A stretch of 64,000 bases of DNA from Culex pipiens pallens (taxonomy: Eukaryota > Arthropoda > Insecta > Diptera > Culicidae). Location: the NCBI RefSeq assembly GCF_016801865.2, contig NC_068938.1, positions 212,967,611-213,031,610 on the forward strand. Direction: 5' to 3'. This document shows, piece by piece, positions 1 through 12,081 of this stretch; position 1 is the stretch's first letter; every line of letters starts with the position of its first letter. The notes beneath the pieces are model-generated. The model had not been told where the DNA came from, made no database searches, and saw only the letters and a list, made by a program, of their open reading frames with translations. Position numbers and translations under genes: made by a program.

Positions 1-605
1 ATATTGGTCAATTATCGAAAGTGCATTTTGATCCTTGGACAATAAACTATCATTTAAAAAGTGAGCACCTATATTTTTTTACAAAACCTTAATATGGGGC
101 AAGCAAATTGCAACATTTTGGGTGCCCGAAATGCAAACGGAGCGCTGTGCTCACAGAATCAAAATTAGATTAAAAAAGATAGGAGGAACATACACCTTAG
201 ATTTATTGGTCCTTTATGTGAAATCGTCTCAGCTTTCGAATGGATTCGTCTGATTTTCGATAAAGCGGGGCGCCGGCCTTCAAAAATGACTTTTAAAAAT
301 ACATTGGTGTTTTGTGGCTAAGAAATGTATGGAACGGTATTTTTCTGACAAGTGCATTCGAAAGCTTTGCTCATTTCCTTTCCAAAACACCCCTAGACAT
401 CAAGGGTTCGTTGAAGTTTTGCAAAGTTATTAGCAATTTTGTAGGCGCGCCTAAGTCAAAAAATTACCAATTAAAAAAAATGTTTTAGCTTCGTAGCGCC
501 GAGGTGAGGACAAATTTAACCAACCAAACATGGTTTCATTCATAACTTGGTGGGGGCTATTGGAAAAGTACATTGCTTTTGATTTTTGAGCACCTTGTGT
601 AAATA
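1..605. other. gene-free AT-rich sequence
   Basis: No open frame, RNA or clear repeat boundary is visible. The text style (phrases such as AAAGCGGGGCGCCGGCC set in AT-rich DNA) resembles decayed mosquito transposon sequence. I could not find matching termini inside the window, so it stays unassigned. Confidence 0.4.
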
Positions 606-1040
606 GTGGTCCACTTTCAGCGAGAATTACTCAATGTCGAATCCATATTCGCATCCATCTTTATCGTCGGGTTGGGTTGGGAAGACCCCAGCTCGGAAGT
701 TGGGCGATCGATGGACCCCCCGGCCCGACGTCGGAGGTCATCAATTGAACGTCCTTTCTTCGTCTGGGAAGTTGCTGGAAGTAGCGCTTGAAGGGGCAGG
801 AACCGACGTAAAGATCATAAATTCTGACCCCCAAAACAGAAACATTAAAATCAGTGATACGTGTTGGGTCGGCGAAGGGCATCTTCTTCTGGCTCGTGGG
901 TTGTGGCAGGATTTCTGTGCGAAATGGTGTGGACGGGATGAGCTGAGAGATTGATAAGGCGACTTCCGGGCAAGGGCGGTACGAGACTAAACAAAATAGG
1001 TGAAAGTAAAGGTACTTGATTCTTACGTCTTAAGTCGAAT
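606..1040 (+). mobile_element. possible retroelement 3' end preceding the 7-bp array
   Basis: This is a GC-richer block than its flanks. It ends in a non-coding stretch that runs directly into the tandem array: a few imperfect copies (AACAACT) precede perfect AACAAAT units. That arrangement is typical of LINEs whose 3' end finishes in short tandem repeats. A 106-codon plus frame at 634-954 has no motif I recognise and no reverse transcriptase residues. The retroelement assignment is an inference from the tail arrangement. Unique sequence at an array edge is the alternative. Confidence 0.35.
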
Positions 1041-3932
1041 AACAACTAACAAATAACAAATAACAAATAACAAATAACAAATAACAAATAACAAATAACA
1101 AATAACAAATAACAAATAACAAATAACAAATAACAAATAACAAATAACAAATAACAAATAACAAATAACAAATAACAAATAACAAATAACAAATAACAAA
1201 TAACAAATAACAAATAACAAATAACAAATAACAAATAACAAATAACAAATAACAAATAACAAATAACAAATAACAAATAACAAATAACAAATAACAAATA
1301 ACAAATAACAAATAACAAATAACAAATAACAAATAACAAATAACAAATAACAAATAACAAATAACAAATAACAAATAACAAATAACAAATAACAAATAAC
1401 AAATAACAAATAACAAATAACAAATAACAAATAACAAATAACAAATAACAAATAACAAATAACAAATAACAAATAACAAATAACAAATAACAAATAACAA
1501 ATAACAAATAACAAATAACAAATAACAAATAACAAATAACAAATAACAAATAACAAATAACAAATAACAAATAACAAATAACAAATAACAAATAACAAAT
1601 AACAAATAACAAATAACAAATAACAAATAACAAATAACAAATAACAAATAACAAATAACAAATAACAAATAACAAATAACAAATAACAAATAACAAATAA
1701 CAAATAACAAATAACAAATAACAAATAACAAATAACAAATAACAAATAACAAATAACAAATAACAAATAACAAATAACAAATAACAAATAACAAATAACA
1801 AATAACAAATAACAAATAACAAATAACAAATAACAAATAACAAATAACAAATAACAAATAACAAATAACAAATAACAAATAACAAATAACAAATAACAAA
1901 TAACAAATAACAAATAACAAATAACAAATAACAAATAACAAATAACAAATAACAAATAACAAATAACAAATAACAAATAACAAATAACAAATAACAAATA
2001 ACAAATAACAAATAACAAATAACAAATAACAAATAACAAATAACAAATAACAAATAACAAATAACAAATAACAAATAACAAATAACAAATAACAAATAAC
2101 AAATAACAAATAACAAATAACAAATAACAAATAACAAATAACAAATAACAAATAACAAATAACAAATAACAAATAACAAATAACAAATAACAAATAACAA
2201 ATAACAAATAACAAATAACAAATAACAAATAACAAATAACAAATAACAAATAACAAATAACAAATAACAAATAACAAATAACAAATAACAAATAACAAAT
2301 AACAAATAACAAATAACAAATAACAAATAACAAATAACAAATAACAAATAACAAATAACAAATAACAAATAACAAATAACAAATAACAAATAACAAATAA
2401 CAAATAACAAATAACAAATAACAAATAACAAATAACAAATAACAAATAACAAATAACAAATAACAAATAACAAATAACAAATAACAAATAACAAATAACA
2501 AATAACAAATAACAAATAACAAATAACAAATAACAAATAACAAATAACAAAAAACAAATAACAAATAACAAATAACAAATAGCAAATAACAAATAACAAA
2601 TAACAAATAACAAATAACAAAAAACAAAAAACAAATAACAAATAACAAATAACAAATAACAAATAACAAATAACAAATAACAAATAACAAATAACAAATA
2701 ACAAATAACAAATAACAAATAACAAATAACAAATAACAAATAACAAATAACAAATAACAAATAACAAATAACAAATAACAAATAACAAATAACAAATAAC
2801 AAATAACAAATAACAAATAACAAATAACAAATAACAAATAACAAATAACAAATAACAAATAACAAATAACAAATAACAAATAACAAATAACAAATAACAA
2901 ATAACAAATAACAAATAACAAATAACAAATAACAAATAACAAATAACAAACAACAAATAACAAATAACAAATAACAAATAACAAATAACAAATAACAAAT
3001 AACAAATAACAAATAACAAATAACAAATAACAAATAACAAATAACAAATAACAAATAACAAATAACAAATAACAAATAACAAATAACAAATAACAAATAA
3101 CAAATAACAAATAACAAATAACAAATAACAAATAACAAATAACAAATAACAAATAACAAATAACAAATAACAAATAACAAATAACAAATAACAAATAACA
3201 AATAACAAATAACAAATAACAAATAACAAATAACAAATAACAAATAACAAATAACAAATAACAAATAACAAATAACAAATAACAAATAACAAATAACAAA
3301 TAACAAATAACAAATAACAAATAACAAATAACAAATAACAAATAACAAATAACAAATAACAAATAACAAATAACAAATAACAAATAACAAATAACAAATA
3401 ACAAATAACAAATAACAAATAACAAATAACAAATAACAAATAACAAATAACAAATAACAAATAACAAATAACAAATAACAAATAACAAATAACACATAAC
3501 AAATAACAAATAACAAATAACAAATAACAAATAACAAATAACAAATAACAAATAACAAATAACAAATAACAAATAACAAATAACAAATAACAAATAACAA
3601 ATAACAAATAACAAATAACAAATAACAAATAACAAATAACAAATAACAAATAACAAATAACAAATAACAAATAACAAATAACAAATAACAAATAACAAAT
3701 AACAAATAATAAATAACAAATAACAAATAACAAATAACAAATAACAAATAACAAATAACAAATAACAAATAACAAATAACAAATAACAAATAACAAATAA
3801 CAAATAACAAATAACAAATAACAAATAAAAAATAACAAATAACAAATAACAAATAACAAATAACAAATAACAAATAACAAATAACAAATAACAAATAACA
3901 AATAACAAATAACAAATAACAAATAACAAATA
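1041..3932. repeat. (AACAAAT)n minisatellite, about 413 copies
   Basis: Almost 2.9 kb of a head-to-tail 7-bp unit with only about eight variant units. Four of these lie within 2549-2630; single variants lie near 2949, 3493, 3708 and 3828. The unit length is not a multiple of three and its minus strand lacks stops. All three minus frames are therefore open for more than 950 codons and give the same heptapeptide (LLFVICY) repeat. This is a consequence of the repeat and not evidence of a protein. The plus strand is full of TAA stops. Confidence 0.98.
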
Positions 3933-4011
3933 ATATAGAGCCTATCAGTATGGGAAACCTACTTGACCGAAATGTCAAGCTCATATATGCGTTTATCCTT
4001 ACAGCTTTTCA

Positions 4012-4200
4012 TCGGTCTGATGGCCGAGTGATCTAAGGGGCCAGTCGTTACTGTTGGTGCTGGGTTTGAATCCCGTCGGTTGCAACTTTTTTTTGTGTTT
4101 GCAAAAATTGTACATGCAGTGTAATATTATGTGTTTATTTTGACGGAGGTGATGTGCATGCTTTTGCATGCGATTTTACCATCGTTTTTTTTTTTTTTTT
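4012..4200 (+). mobile_element. tRNA-headed SINE
   Basis: The head carries an A-box-like TGGCCGAGTGATCTAAGG (4021-4038) and a B-box-like GGGTTTGAATCCC (4062-4074). These are the internal Pol III promoter elements of a Ser/Leu-type tRNA. The acceptor stem does not pair and the head runs into T-rich and AT-rich body sequence, so this is a SINE and not a functional tRNA gene. The body segment at 4151-4184 (GATGTGCATGC, then TTTGCATGCGATTTTACC) recurs in diverged form at 36181-36218. A T run follows at 4185-4200. I could not define a target duplication. Confidence 0.7.
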
Positions 4201-5473
4201 GCTGTGTAGATAAATATTTTTTTCCTTTTTTAAGTTACCCACCAAACGCCCATGCCCTTCTATCATCAATACTAACTTGAAGACTACTCCCAAGACCGAC
4301 CATCGTGCCTGGCCCTACTCAGCCGATAAAGTCAGATTCATAAATCTCGACCAATCGAGAGAAAGATAATTTTCCGAGGTCCAGCCGGACTCATCTTCAG
4401 AAGGAAACTTCACTCCACCCACCGCTAAGAGTTTATTTCCCACGAAGAATCCCTGCCACAGGTCCGGGAAGGTCCCGATCCTCTGGTCACCCCCGCACGC
4501 ACATATGTCATTTCATCTGCGTGACGTTTTAGTACAAGCTTGAAAATCACGTTTCGGCCCGTGTGGGACCCTTATGAGATAGTGTGAGCTGGGGGCGCAC
4601 TTTCACGTGTGCTCGAGTCCTCCTCGGCCCTCGTCAATCATTTGCAAGACACGTGGTCGCTGCCACTTTTTACTCGGGCAATCTTTTTTACGAGTCTCAA
4701 GGGAGAAAATACGACTTTGATGAAGTTGGTCCAAAGAGGCAAGAGGTGCACGCCATTTTTTATGACCGAGCACTTAAGGTGCATTCGAGAGGGGTTTTTC
4801 CCTCTTTTTTCTTCTCAAGATTTTTTTATGGTTTAAAAGAGCAGAAGAAAAAAGAAAACAGTAAAAAAAACTTTAAGGTGCGAAATGGGCGATAAAAACC
4901 GGGCCAAACAGATTGGGCCCGAAGAAAAACACGTCACTAATTCTGGCTGGCTGCTGCCTCTGCTTTGGGGTTGTTTTTCCGAGGTTACTGAAGGTCGAAC
5001 GAATATTAACGTCGTCGTGGGTGGTGGTGGTAGGAAATTGCCGTAATCAAACTTTTAGTGGTAAATCACTAACCATGAAAGCCTAATTAGTGCAGGCAAT
5101 ATGCGAGTCGAAGGAGCTGGAGTATATGGAAGGTCGTGTGGGTGTTACTTTATGGAAGTTGAAAAGTTGGAAATTTGAATCTTTTAAGTTGCTAAGAAAA
5201 TTATACCGTGCCAAAGAATTATTGTTTTAAAAATTCCATAAGGAGTTGGAGATTTAACAAAGAAACAATTTGAGTTCTATCCTATCCTGATGGCTTCAGT
5301 GAGAATGAAAGCTACAGTGCATGGTTGTAACAACTTATAAGGATGTTCCAAGTCACCCTTGAACCTCCTGGAGTTAGAATCTGTGAGTTACAGTCGTAAC
5401 CGATTAGTCTGACGCAAGAAGTTAGTAAGTCTTGACAACGGATCAAATCCGCATACCTTTAGTAAGTACAGTA
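4201..5473. other. gene-free, non-repetitive stretch
   Basis: Mixed composition, with GC-richer text around 4260-4680 containing two CACGTG sites. Plus frames of 103 and 75 codons (4584-4895, 4609-4836) overlap each other, lack recognisable motifs and end in lysine-rich low complexity. I treat them as chance frames. Nothing else is supported. Confidence 0.45.
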
Positions 5474-5760
5474 CAGTTAAACCTCGCATATGCAACTCAT
5501 ATGGGGGTTTCTTATGCGAAGCACGCATATGCGAGGTGCAGGGCTTATGGGAATTTGGCTATATGGGAGACATGGCCTATATTGTTATAAAAAATCATCT
5601 TAACTATGCAAATTTATAGTGTTTTGGAATCGTTATGAAGTCAGCTATACAGCTACACCAAATTTACAAGGTTTACGATGTTCTAGGTCATCCGAAACTT
5701 CCTCAAGTTAAGGCCTATGTGTTCACCGCCGTACAAGTATGAGGTAGCGATTGTGACTGT

Positions 5761-6770
5761 GGTTTTTGACCTCAGATCATATCCATGTAGCCTCAGGGAG
5801 GTTCAGGGACTAGTCTACCGATGTGTGGTGATGTTCTGGGTCTTCTGTAGAGTCCCGGGAGTTACGACCGATGGGTCTACCGCCGTAACAAGATAGAGGT
5901 CGGAGGTTTTTGACCTCAGATCATATCCATGTAGCCTCAGGGAGGTTCAGGGACTAGTCTACCGATGTGTGGTGATGTTTTGGGTCTTCTGTAGAGTCCC
6001 GCGAGTTACGACCGATGGGTCTACCGCCGTAACAAGATAGAGGTCAGTGGTTTTTGACCTCAGATCATATCCAGATAGCCTCAGGGAGGTTCAGGGACTA
6101 GTCTACCGATATGTGGTGATGTTCTAGGTCTTCTGTAGAGTCCCGGGAGTTACGGCCGATGGGTCTACCGCCCTAACAAGACAGATGTCGGAGGTTTTTG
6201 ACCTCAGATCATATCCAGGTAGCCTCAGGGAGGTTCAGGGACTAGTCTACCGATGTGTGGTGATGTTCTGGGTCTTCTGTAGAGTCCCGCGAGTTACGAC
6301 CGATGGGTCTACCACCGTAACAAGATAGAGGTCGATGGTTTTTGAGCTCAGATCATATCCGGATAGCCTCAGGGAGGTTCAGGAGCTAGTCTACCGATAT
6401 GTGGTGATGATCTGGGTCTTCTTTAAGATCCCGGGAGTTACGTCCGATGGGTCTACCGCCGTAACAAGATAGAGGTCGGTGAATTTTTACCTCTGATCAT
6501 ATCCGGATAGCCTCAGGGAGGTCCGGGGACTAGTCTATCGATGTGGTGATGTTCTGCGTATTCTGTAGAGTCCCGGGAGTTACGGCCGATGGGTCTACCA
6601 CCGTAACAAGATAGAGGTTGGAGGTTCTAAGTCATCTGTAGAGTTCTGGAAGTTACGGCCGGAAGATCTACTGTCGTTAAAAGGCAGAGGTCGGTAGTTT
6701 TTGACTTCAGGAATTACAGGAGTTACGGTCCATTAGTTTACTGCCGTAACAAGACAAAGGTCGTAAGTTT
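5761..6770 (+). repeat. 144-bp tandem repeats, left arm
   Basis: The unit marker GGTTTTTGACCTC starts at 5761, 5905, 6049, 6193 and 6337, with diverged copies near 6481 and 6620, so the period is exactly 144 bp for the first five. Each unit contains the self-complementary pair GAGGTC...GACCTC and a GTCTACCGCCGTAACAAG block. The copies nearest the centre of the element are the most diverged. Confidence 0.93.
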
Positions 6771-6899
6771 TATAACAGGCTCATCCGGATAAAAAAAAAA
6801 TGCTCATCCGGATACCTTCAGCGAATTTTGGAGACTCTGGAGTTACGGCCTTAGTGTCCGTAACCCCAGGAACTCTACAGATGACCTTGAACATCTTGA

Positions 6900-8230
6900 G
6901 ATATACGTTTACTAGTCTGCGAACCTCTTTGAAGCTATCCGAATAGAATCTGAGGTCAAAAACCTCCGACCTCTATCTTGTTACGGCGGTAGACCCATCG
7001 GTTGTAACTCCCGGGTATCGGTCCCACATATCGGTAAACTAGTCCCTGAACCTCCCTGAGGCTATCTGGATATGATCTGAGGTCAAAAACCACTGACCTC
7101 TATCTTGTTACGGCGGTAGACCCATCGGTCGTAACTCCCGGGACTCTACAGAAGACCCAGAACATCGCCACATATCGGTATACTAGTCCCTGAACCTCCC
7201 TGAGGCTATCTGGATATGATCTGAGGTCAAAAACCTCCGACCTCTATCTTGTTACGGCGGTAGACCCATCGGTCGTAACTCCCGGGACTCTACAGAAGAC
7301 CCAGAACATCACCACACATCGGTAGACTAGTCCCTGAACCTCCCTGAGGCTATCTGGATATGATCTGAGCTCAAAAACCACTGACCTCTATCTTGTTACG
7401 GCGGTAGACCCATCGGCCGTAACTCCCGGGACTCTACAGAAGACCTAGAACATCACCACATATCGGTAGACTAGTCCCTGAACCTCCCTGAGGCTATCTG
7501 GATATGATCTGAGGTCAAAAACCACTGACCTCTATCTTGTTACGGCGGTAGACCCATCGGTCGTAACTCCCGGGACTCTACAGAAGACCCAGAACATCGC
7601 CACATATCGGTATACTAGTCCCTGAACCTCCCTGAGGCTATCTGGATATGATCTGAGGTCAAAAACCTCCGACCTCTATCTTCTTACGGCGGTAGACCCA
7701 TCGGTCGTAACTCCCGGGACTCTACAGAAGACCCAGAACATCACCACACATCGGTAGACTAGTCCCTGAACCTCCCTGAGGCTATCTGGATATGATCTGA
7801 GCTCAAAAACCACTGACCTCTATCTTGTTACGGCGGTAGACCCATCGGCCGTAACTCCCGGGACTCTACAGAAGACCTAGAACATCACCACATATCGGTA
7901 GACTAGTCCCTGAACCTCCCTGAGGCTATCTGGATATGATCTGAGGTCAAAAACCACTGACCTCTATCTTGTTACGGCGGTAGACCCATCGGTCGTAACT
8001 CCCGGGACTCTACAGAAGACCCAGAACATCGCCACATATCGGTATACTAGTCCCTGAACCTCCCTGAGGCTATCTGGATATGATCTGAGGTCAAAAACCT
8101 CCGACCTCTATCTTCTTACGGCGGTAGACCCATCGGTCGTAACTCCCGGGACTCTACAGAAGACCCAGAACATCACCACACATCGGTAGACTAGTCCCTG
8201 AACCTCCCTGAGGCTACATGGATATGATCT
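6900..8230 (-). repeat. 144-bp tandem repeats, right arm, with 432-bp higher-order period
   Basis: The same unit as the left arm, inverted. TGGATATGATCTGA starts at 7067 and 7211 and then continues every 144 bp to about 8220, giving about ten units. A variant unit marked GCCACATATCGGTATACTAG recurs exactly 432 bp (3 x 144) apart at about 7150, 7582 and 8014. This shows a recent amplification of a trimer that the left arm did not share. Confidence 0.93.
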
Positions 8231-8646
8231 GAGGTCAAAAACCACAGTCACAATCGCTACCTCATACTTGTACGGCGGTGAACACATAGGCCTTAACTTG
8301 AGGAAGTTTCGGATGACCTAGAACATCGTAAACCTTGTAAATTTGGTGTAGCTGTATAGCTGACTTCATAACGATTCCAAAACACTATAAATTTGCACAG
8401 TTAAGATGATTTTTTATAACAATATAGGCCATGTCTCCCATATAGCCAAATTCCCATTAGCCCTGTACCTCGCATATGCAACTCTTGCGACAAAACAGAA
8501 TCAGGTGGAATGACTCGTATGTGCAAAGTTGCATATGCGAGGCGCTCTTATGCGAGGTTTGACTGTATACTACTTCGGTTGTATGTAGAGAAGATCTGGA
8601 GAACCTGATTCTTTAGTTTTTGGTCAGGAATGAGTTTTGGTGAGGA

Positions 8647-8755
8647 ATCCCTAATAAAATCGGTGTGCCTAACAACTAATTTCCCATATAGTGACAACTA
8701 TTTGTAGTTTAGCTCATGGGGAATTAGTTGTTAGGCACACTGATTTATTAGGGAT
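8647..8755. repeat. 109-bp hairpin (miniature inverted repeat)
   Basis: About 40 bp at 8647-8687 (starting ATCCCTAATAAAATCGGTG) pair with 8716-8755 with few mismatches, leaving a loop of about 28 nt. It sits just outside the 3.1-kb foldback. No target duplication could be identified. It could be a tiny MITE or a pre-miRNA-like stem-loop. Confidence 0.8.
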
Positions 8756-9548
8756 GGCATCAACCACATCGGTCGATTAAGTTAGTTGTATTAATAAATT
8801 TCAAGTCGAAGTATGTCGGTGAATCTTATCCAAAAGATTTGTAGAAAATGGCATCGATTTTATTTCTAATAAGGCAACTTTGTGTCCCTCTTCGTTTAAG
8901 TTTATTGTCGGTTAAATTAATTTCAGATTGAATTTCATTTCTACTAAATGATTTTCTATTTAAGGTTAAATTTAAGAAAACTGTAGATAATTAAATTACA
9001 TTACAGCAGTGTATTTTTTTAACAAATGAGTTATTCTTTGGTAAGTAAAAATAGCAATTTTCATTCCTTAGCTCATCTATAAACGTGTATAATAATATAG
9101 CTGGCAAAAAACTGAAAATTCAGACCTGCTTTTTAATTGAAACATAAAAAAATCCCCGACTTCTAAAATTCACCCATAAACTGATGGAGCAACAACATAT
9201 ATTTTTAAACTTCAATGAACAAAAAATATAATTGTAAATAGAAATTCATCCAACTAAAAACAAGCTATAATGCATTTTCTGCGTTTTTAATTATAGTTAA
9301 CAAATTTACCATTAACCATTTTTTTAGGTATTTTGATGTTTTGCATTATATTTTCTGAGAAAAATCGTCATTAATTAGATATTTTGAAAACTAATGATTG
9401 AAAATCAACTGGGCTGATGTGAAAAGCATTTTGAAAAACTTTTTATTGAAATGTTTAAATTGAAACTTTTTTACGGCTTGTAATTTCAATTTTAGTTCTA
9501 CTTTGGTCAGAGTCGAGAGACACAAACTTCAAAAATGAATCGCCATAT
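8756..9548. other. gene-free AT-rich sequence
   Basis: No coding frame or boundary is visible. Text near 9495-9540 (GAGAGACACAAACTTCAAA) resembles the dispersed AT-rich family found at 19588-20035. The next element may therefore have inserted into an older copy of that family. Confidence 0.4.
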
Positions 9549-10592
9549 GGGTCATTCCACCTGAAGTGTGCAAGAAAAAATGCAAATTTGAAAATTACCA
9601 TCTCCGATTCTGCTCAAATTTGGCAGAGCTGTTGAGACTATCAAAACATGCAAAAATCCCGAATTTCATCCAAATCGGACCACCCCCTCCATTTTTGTAC
9701 CCTCCCAAAAAATCGACTTTTTGGCGATTTTTGAGCGAAACCCCTATCTTCAAACGACGATAACTCAGGAACCACAAATCTTAGAGGGTCGGTCTTATAC
9801 TCAATTTTGAAGGAAATTGGACGTAGAATCCATTTCCGTGATCAAAATTTAGATTAAAATATGTTTTCTACCTGTATTGTGCAATTGAAAACTTTAAATG
9901 GCCGTATCTCAAAACAGCCCTATTTATGTTTTGAATTTGACCTCACCATCGTATTCCCCGTCCGATTTTACATAAGAATCACTTATCGACAGAAAGGAAT
10001 TTGTTTCGTTCCAGAGATATCGAATTTTAAAGTTTTTAGTTTTTGAGATTACCTACATTAGCTTCATTCGCCGCATATGCTAGAAGCACTCAGAAGCGCT
10101 GTTCAATAACTGCTACCTGGTTATTTATTGAATTAAGATTTCATCCCAAATAATCATTAGCAAATAAGGCAAAAATGTAATGTACACCACTGTAGGAAAC
10201 TGCTGTATACGGTGAATTTGTGTGCTAACCCACAGTACAAAGCAAGAACGACACGCAATACAGGGCAGAATGGAATTCCCGCAGAGCTAGCAGGAAATTG
10301 TAATTGATCTTGTAACTTAAGAAAAAGTGTACGATACATTATCGTGTTAAAAATTATGAATTAATATGAACAAAACTCTCGTGAAGCATGATTAAGGAGG
10401 AGGATTTCTGGAAAGTATAAAACTGGAAAAAGGTAAGAAAATCACAACGATTAATCTGATTTATTATCTAGTTGTGTTATTATTCAGTTGTGTTCATTTT
10501 GACACCGTCCGAACAATAATCTTTTTTTTGTTTGTCAATCATTTCGAAATCTTGGAAGACGATACAGCTGCTATCCACGTGTATCAGAAGTA

Positions 10593-11990
10593 GGGGAGTT
10601 TGGGGTAATATGGACAGTGGGGGTAATTTGGACACCCCTTTAAAAATCACGATTTCTTCGGATATAAAGTGAAAACGGCAATTGAAGTGATAATGCTAGT
10701 ACTAGTAATGGCCTAGGAGTATGGACAAACCAAAAAAGTTGGAATAGGTTAAGTAGTTTTGGTATAATATGTAAAAGTTTCCAAAGGCCGGTTGGCACTG
10801 CCTTAAATTCTAATATTTGAAGGTTAGGAAATAAGGTTTTGCAGGGGTTATATGGCAAAAAAGTGGACATTTTTTGTTTAAGGGGGTTGCTTGGACGATG
10901 CCTGAGATATGTACGTATAAAAATTGTGCATTTTATCCATTTTTATCATCAAAAATTGCAATTTATGATAGAATATGCTATGGGGGTAATTTGGACATGG
11001 TCTGTGGGGTAATTTGGACATACCTGAAAGTCTACCTGTCAGGCAACAAAAAAGTAACTTTCATGGTTGGATGAGTTTTTAAAGGGATTTAGATAAATTT
11101 AGAGGGATTTAATATGTCAAAACAATCAAAAAGGAATGTGAGCAATTAGAACTTTCACAAACCACTATTTTTTAATTTAGTTAAATTTATTCCAATATTC
11201 GAATTGATGAAAATCTGATTACTGTTCATTTGGCGTTCAAGACAAGACCCTAATGTTGATTGCTTTTAATTAATTTCTTTGACATTTCTAATTTCTATGC
11301 TAGTTTACAATAATATTTAAATTTGAAGGGCTACAGAATGTAAAATTTAAAAAAAATATATTTTCAGGCTAATAAATTCTATATAAAGATTGATTTATAT
11401 AAACATAAACGATACCTTAATCACTAAAAACTATACGTGTGCCTAATCCAGAATCAATGTTTAAATCATTTCAGTATTAATGATTAAATTATGTATACTA
11501 CACTGAACTATTTGTTATCTTCCTATTGAATTATAGTTCTATCACAAAATCATTATTTAAACCTTTGATGAAATATTGTGAGCAAAACAACACTTCAAAA
11601 TATAAAGCAATTACAAAACCAGGTTGAAGGATAAAAAACATGCTCAAAAATCAAATGTTAAACTTATTCTTCAACATGTGTCCAAATTACCCCACAAAAG
11701 GTGTTCATATTACCCCACAAGGCATGTCCAAATTACCCCACAAGGCATGTCCAAATTACCCCATAGGGGTGTTCATATTACCCCCACACAAAAATGTGGG
11801 GGTAATTTGGACACCTTTTAATTATTGCGATAAAAATGGGTTTTTCATCAAAATTTATCAAAATGAATTACATTTTTCCATCAAATATGGTCTCTATTAT
11901 CCTCTGGTGTCATCCACATTACTTTAAAATATCCATACAGCCCGTGACAGAGCAATTTCCTTAGGGTGTCCAAATTACCCCACACTCCCC
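10593..11990. mobile_element. nested TA-flanked MITE with GGGGTAATTTGGACA repeats
   Basis: The ends are GGGGAGTTTGGGGTAATATG and the inverse of GGGGAGTGTGGGGTAATTTG, each flanked by TA (10591-10592 and 11991-11992). GGGGTAATTTGGACA or a close variant occurs about eleven times inside: near 10602, 10618, 10981, 11006 and 11803 on plus, and 11679, 11701, 11727, 11749, 11770 and 11967 on minus. A perfect 11-bp hairpin lies at 11778-11788/11795-11805. The TA duplication suggests Tc1/mariner-type mobilisation. The frames at 11624-11927 translate these motifs and are not genes. Confidence 0.78.
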
Positions 11991-12081
11991 TATATGGTAT
12001 TGCTTTTGAAATTAAATGTACCAGAATTGAAAAAAAAATCATCAATAATTCTGATGAAACACATTATAAAAAGCGGTTTAA

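Larger units (their letters stand above)
5474..8565. mobile_element. 3.1-kb foldback DNA transposon with TA target site (pogo/Tc1-mariner-like ends)
   Basis: The left end begins CAGTTAAACCTCGCATATGC and the right end is the inverse of CAGTCAAACCTCGCATAAG. Both ends are flanked by TA (5472-5473 and 8566-8567). About 290 bp of each arm (5474-5760 and about 8230-8565) are inverted copies of each other, including the motif GCATATGCGAGG near both tips, a plausible transposase-binding motif. Inward of these, both arms consist of 144-bp tandem repeats in opposite orientation, meeting near 6780-6900. There is no transposase frame. CAG termini plus a TA duplication fit the pogo/Tigger branch of Tc1/mariner; the family placement is an inference. 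Confidence 0.8.

Noticed and set aside
1041..3932. CRISPR array
   Set aside because: The repeat is continuous with no spacers, the unit is 7 bp, and the DNA is eukaryotic. The same applies to the arrays at 20121-22628, 26365-27207 and 39357-39497.
1023..3984. Three minus-strand frames of 958-984 codons
   Set aside because: Pure translations of the 7-bp repeat giving the same heptapeptide in every frame. There is no unique sequence beyond a few end residues.
4013..4086. Functional Ser/Leu tRNA gene
   Set aside because: The A and B boxes are present but the acceptor ends do not pair, and the sequence continues into a SINE body.
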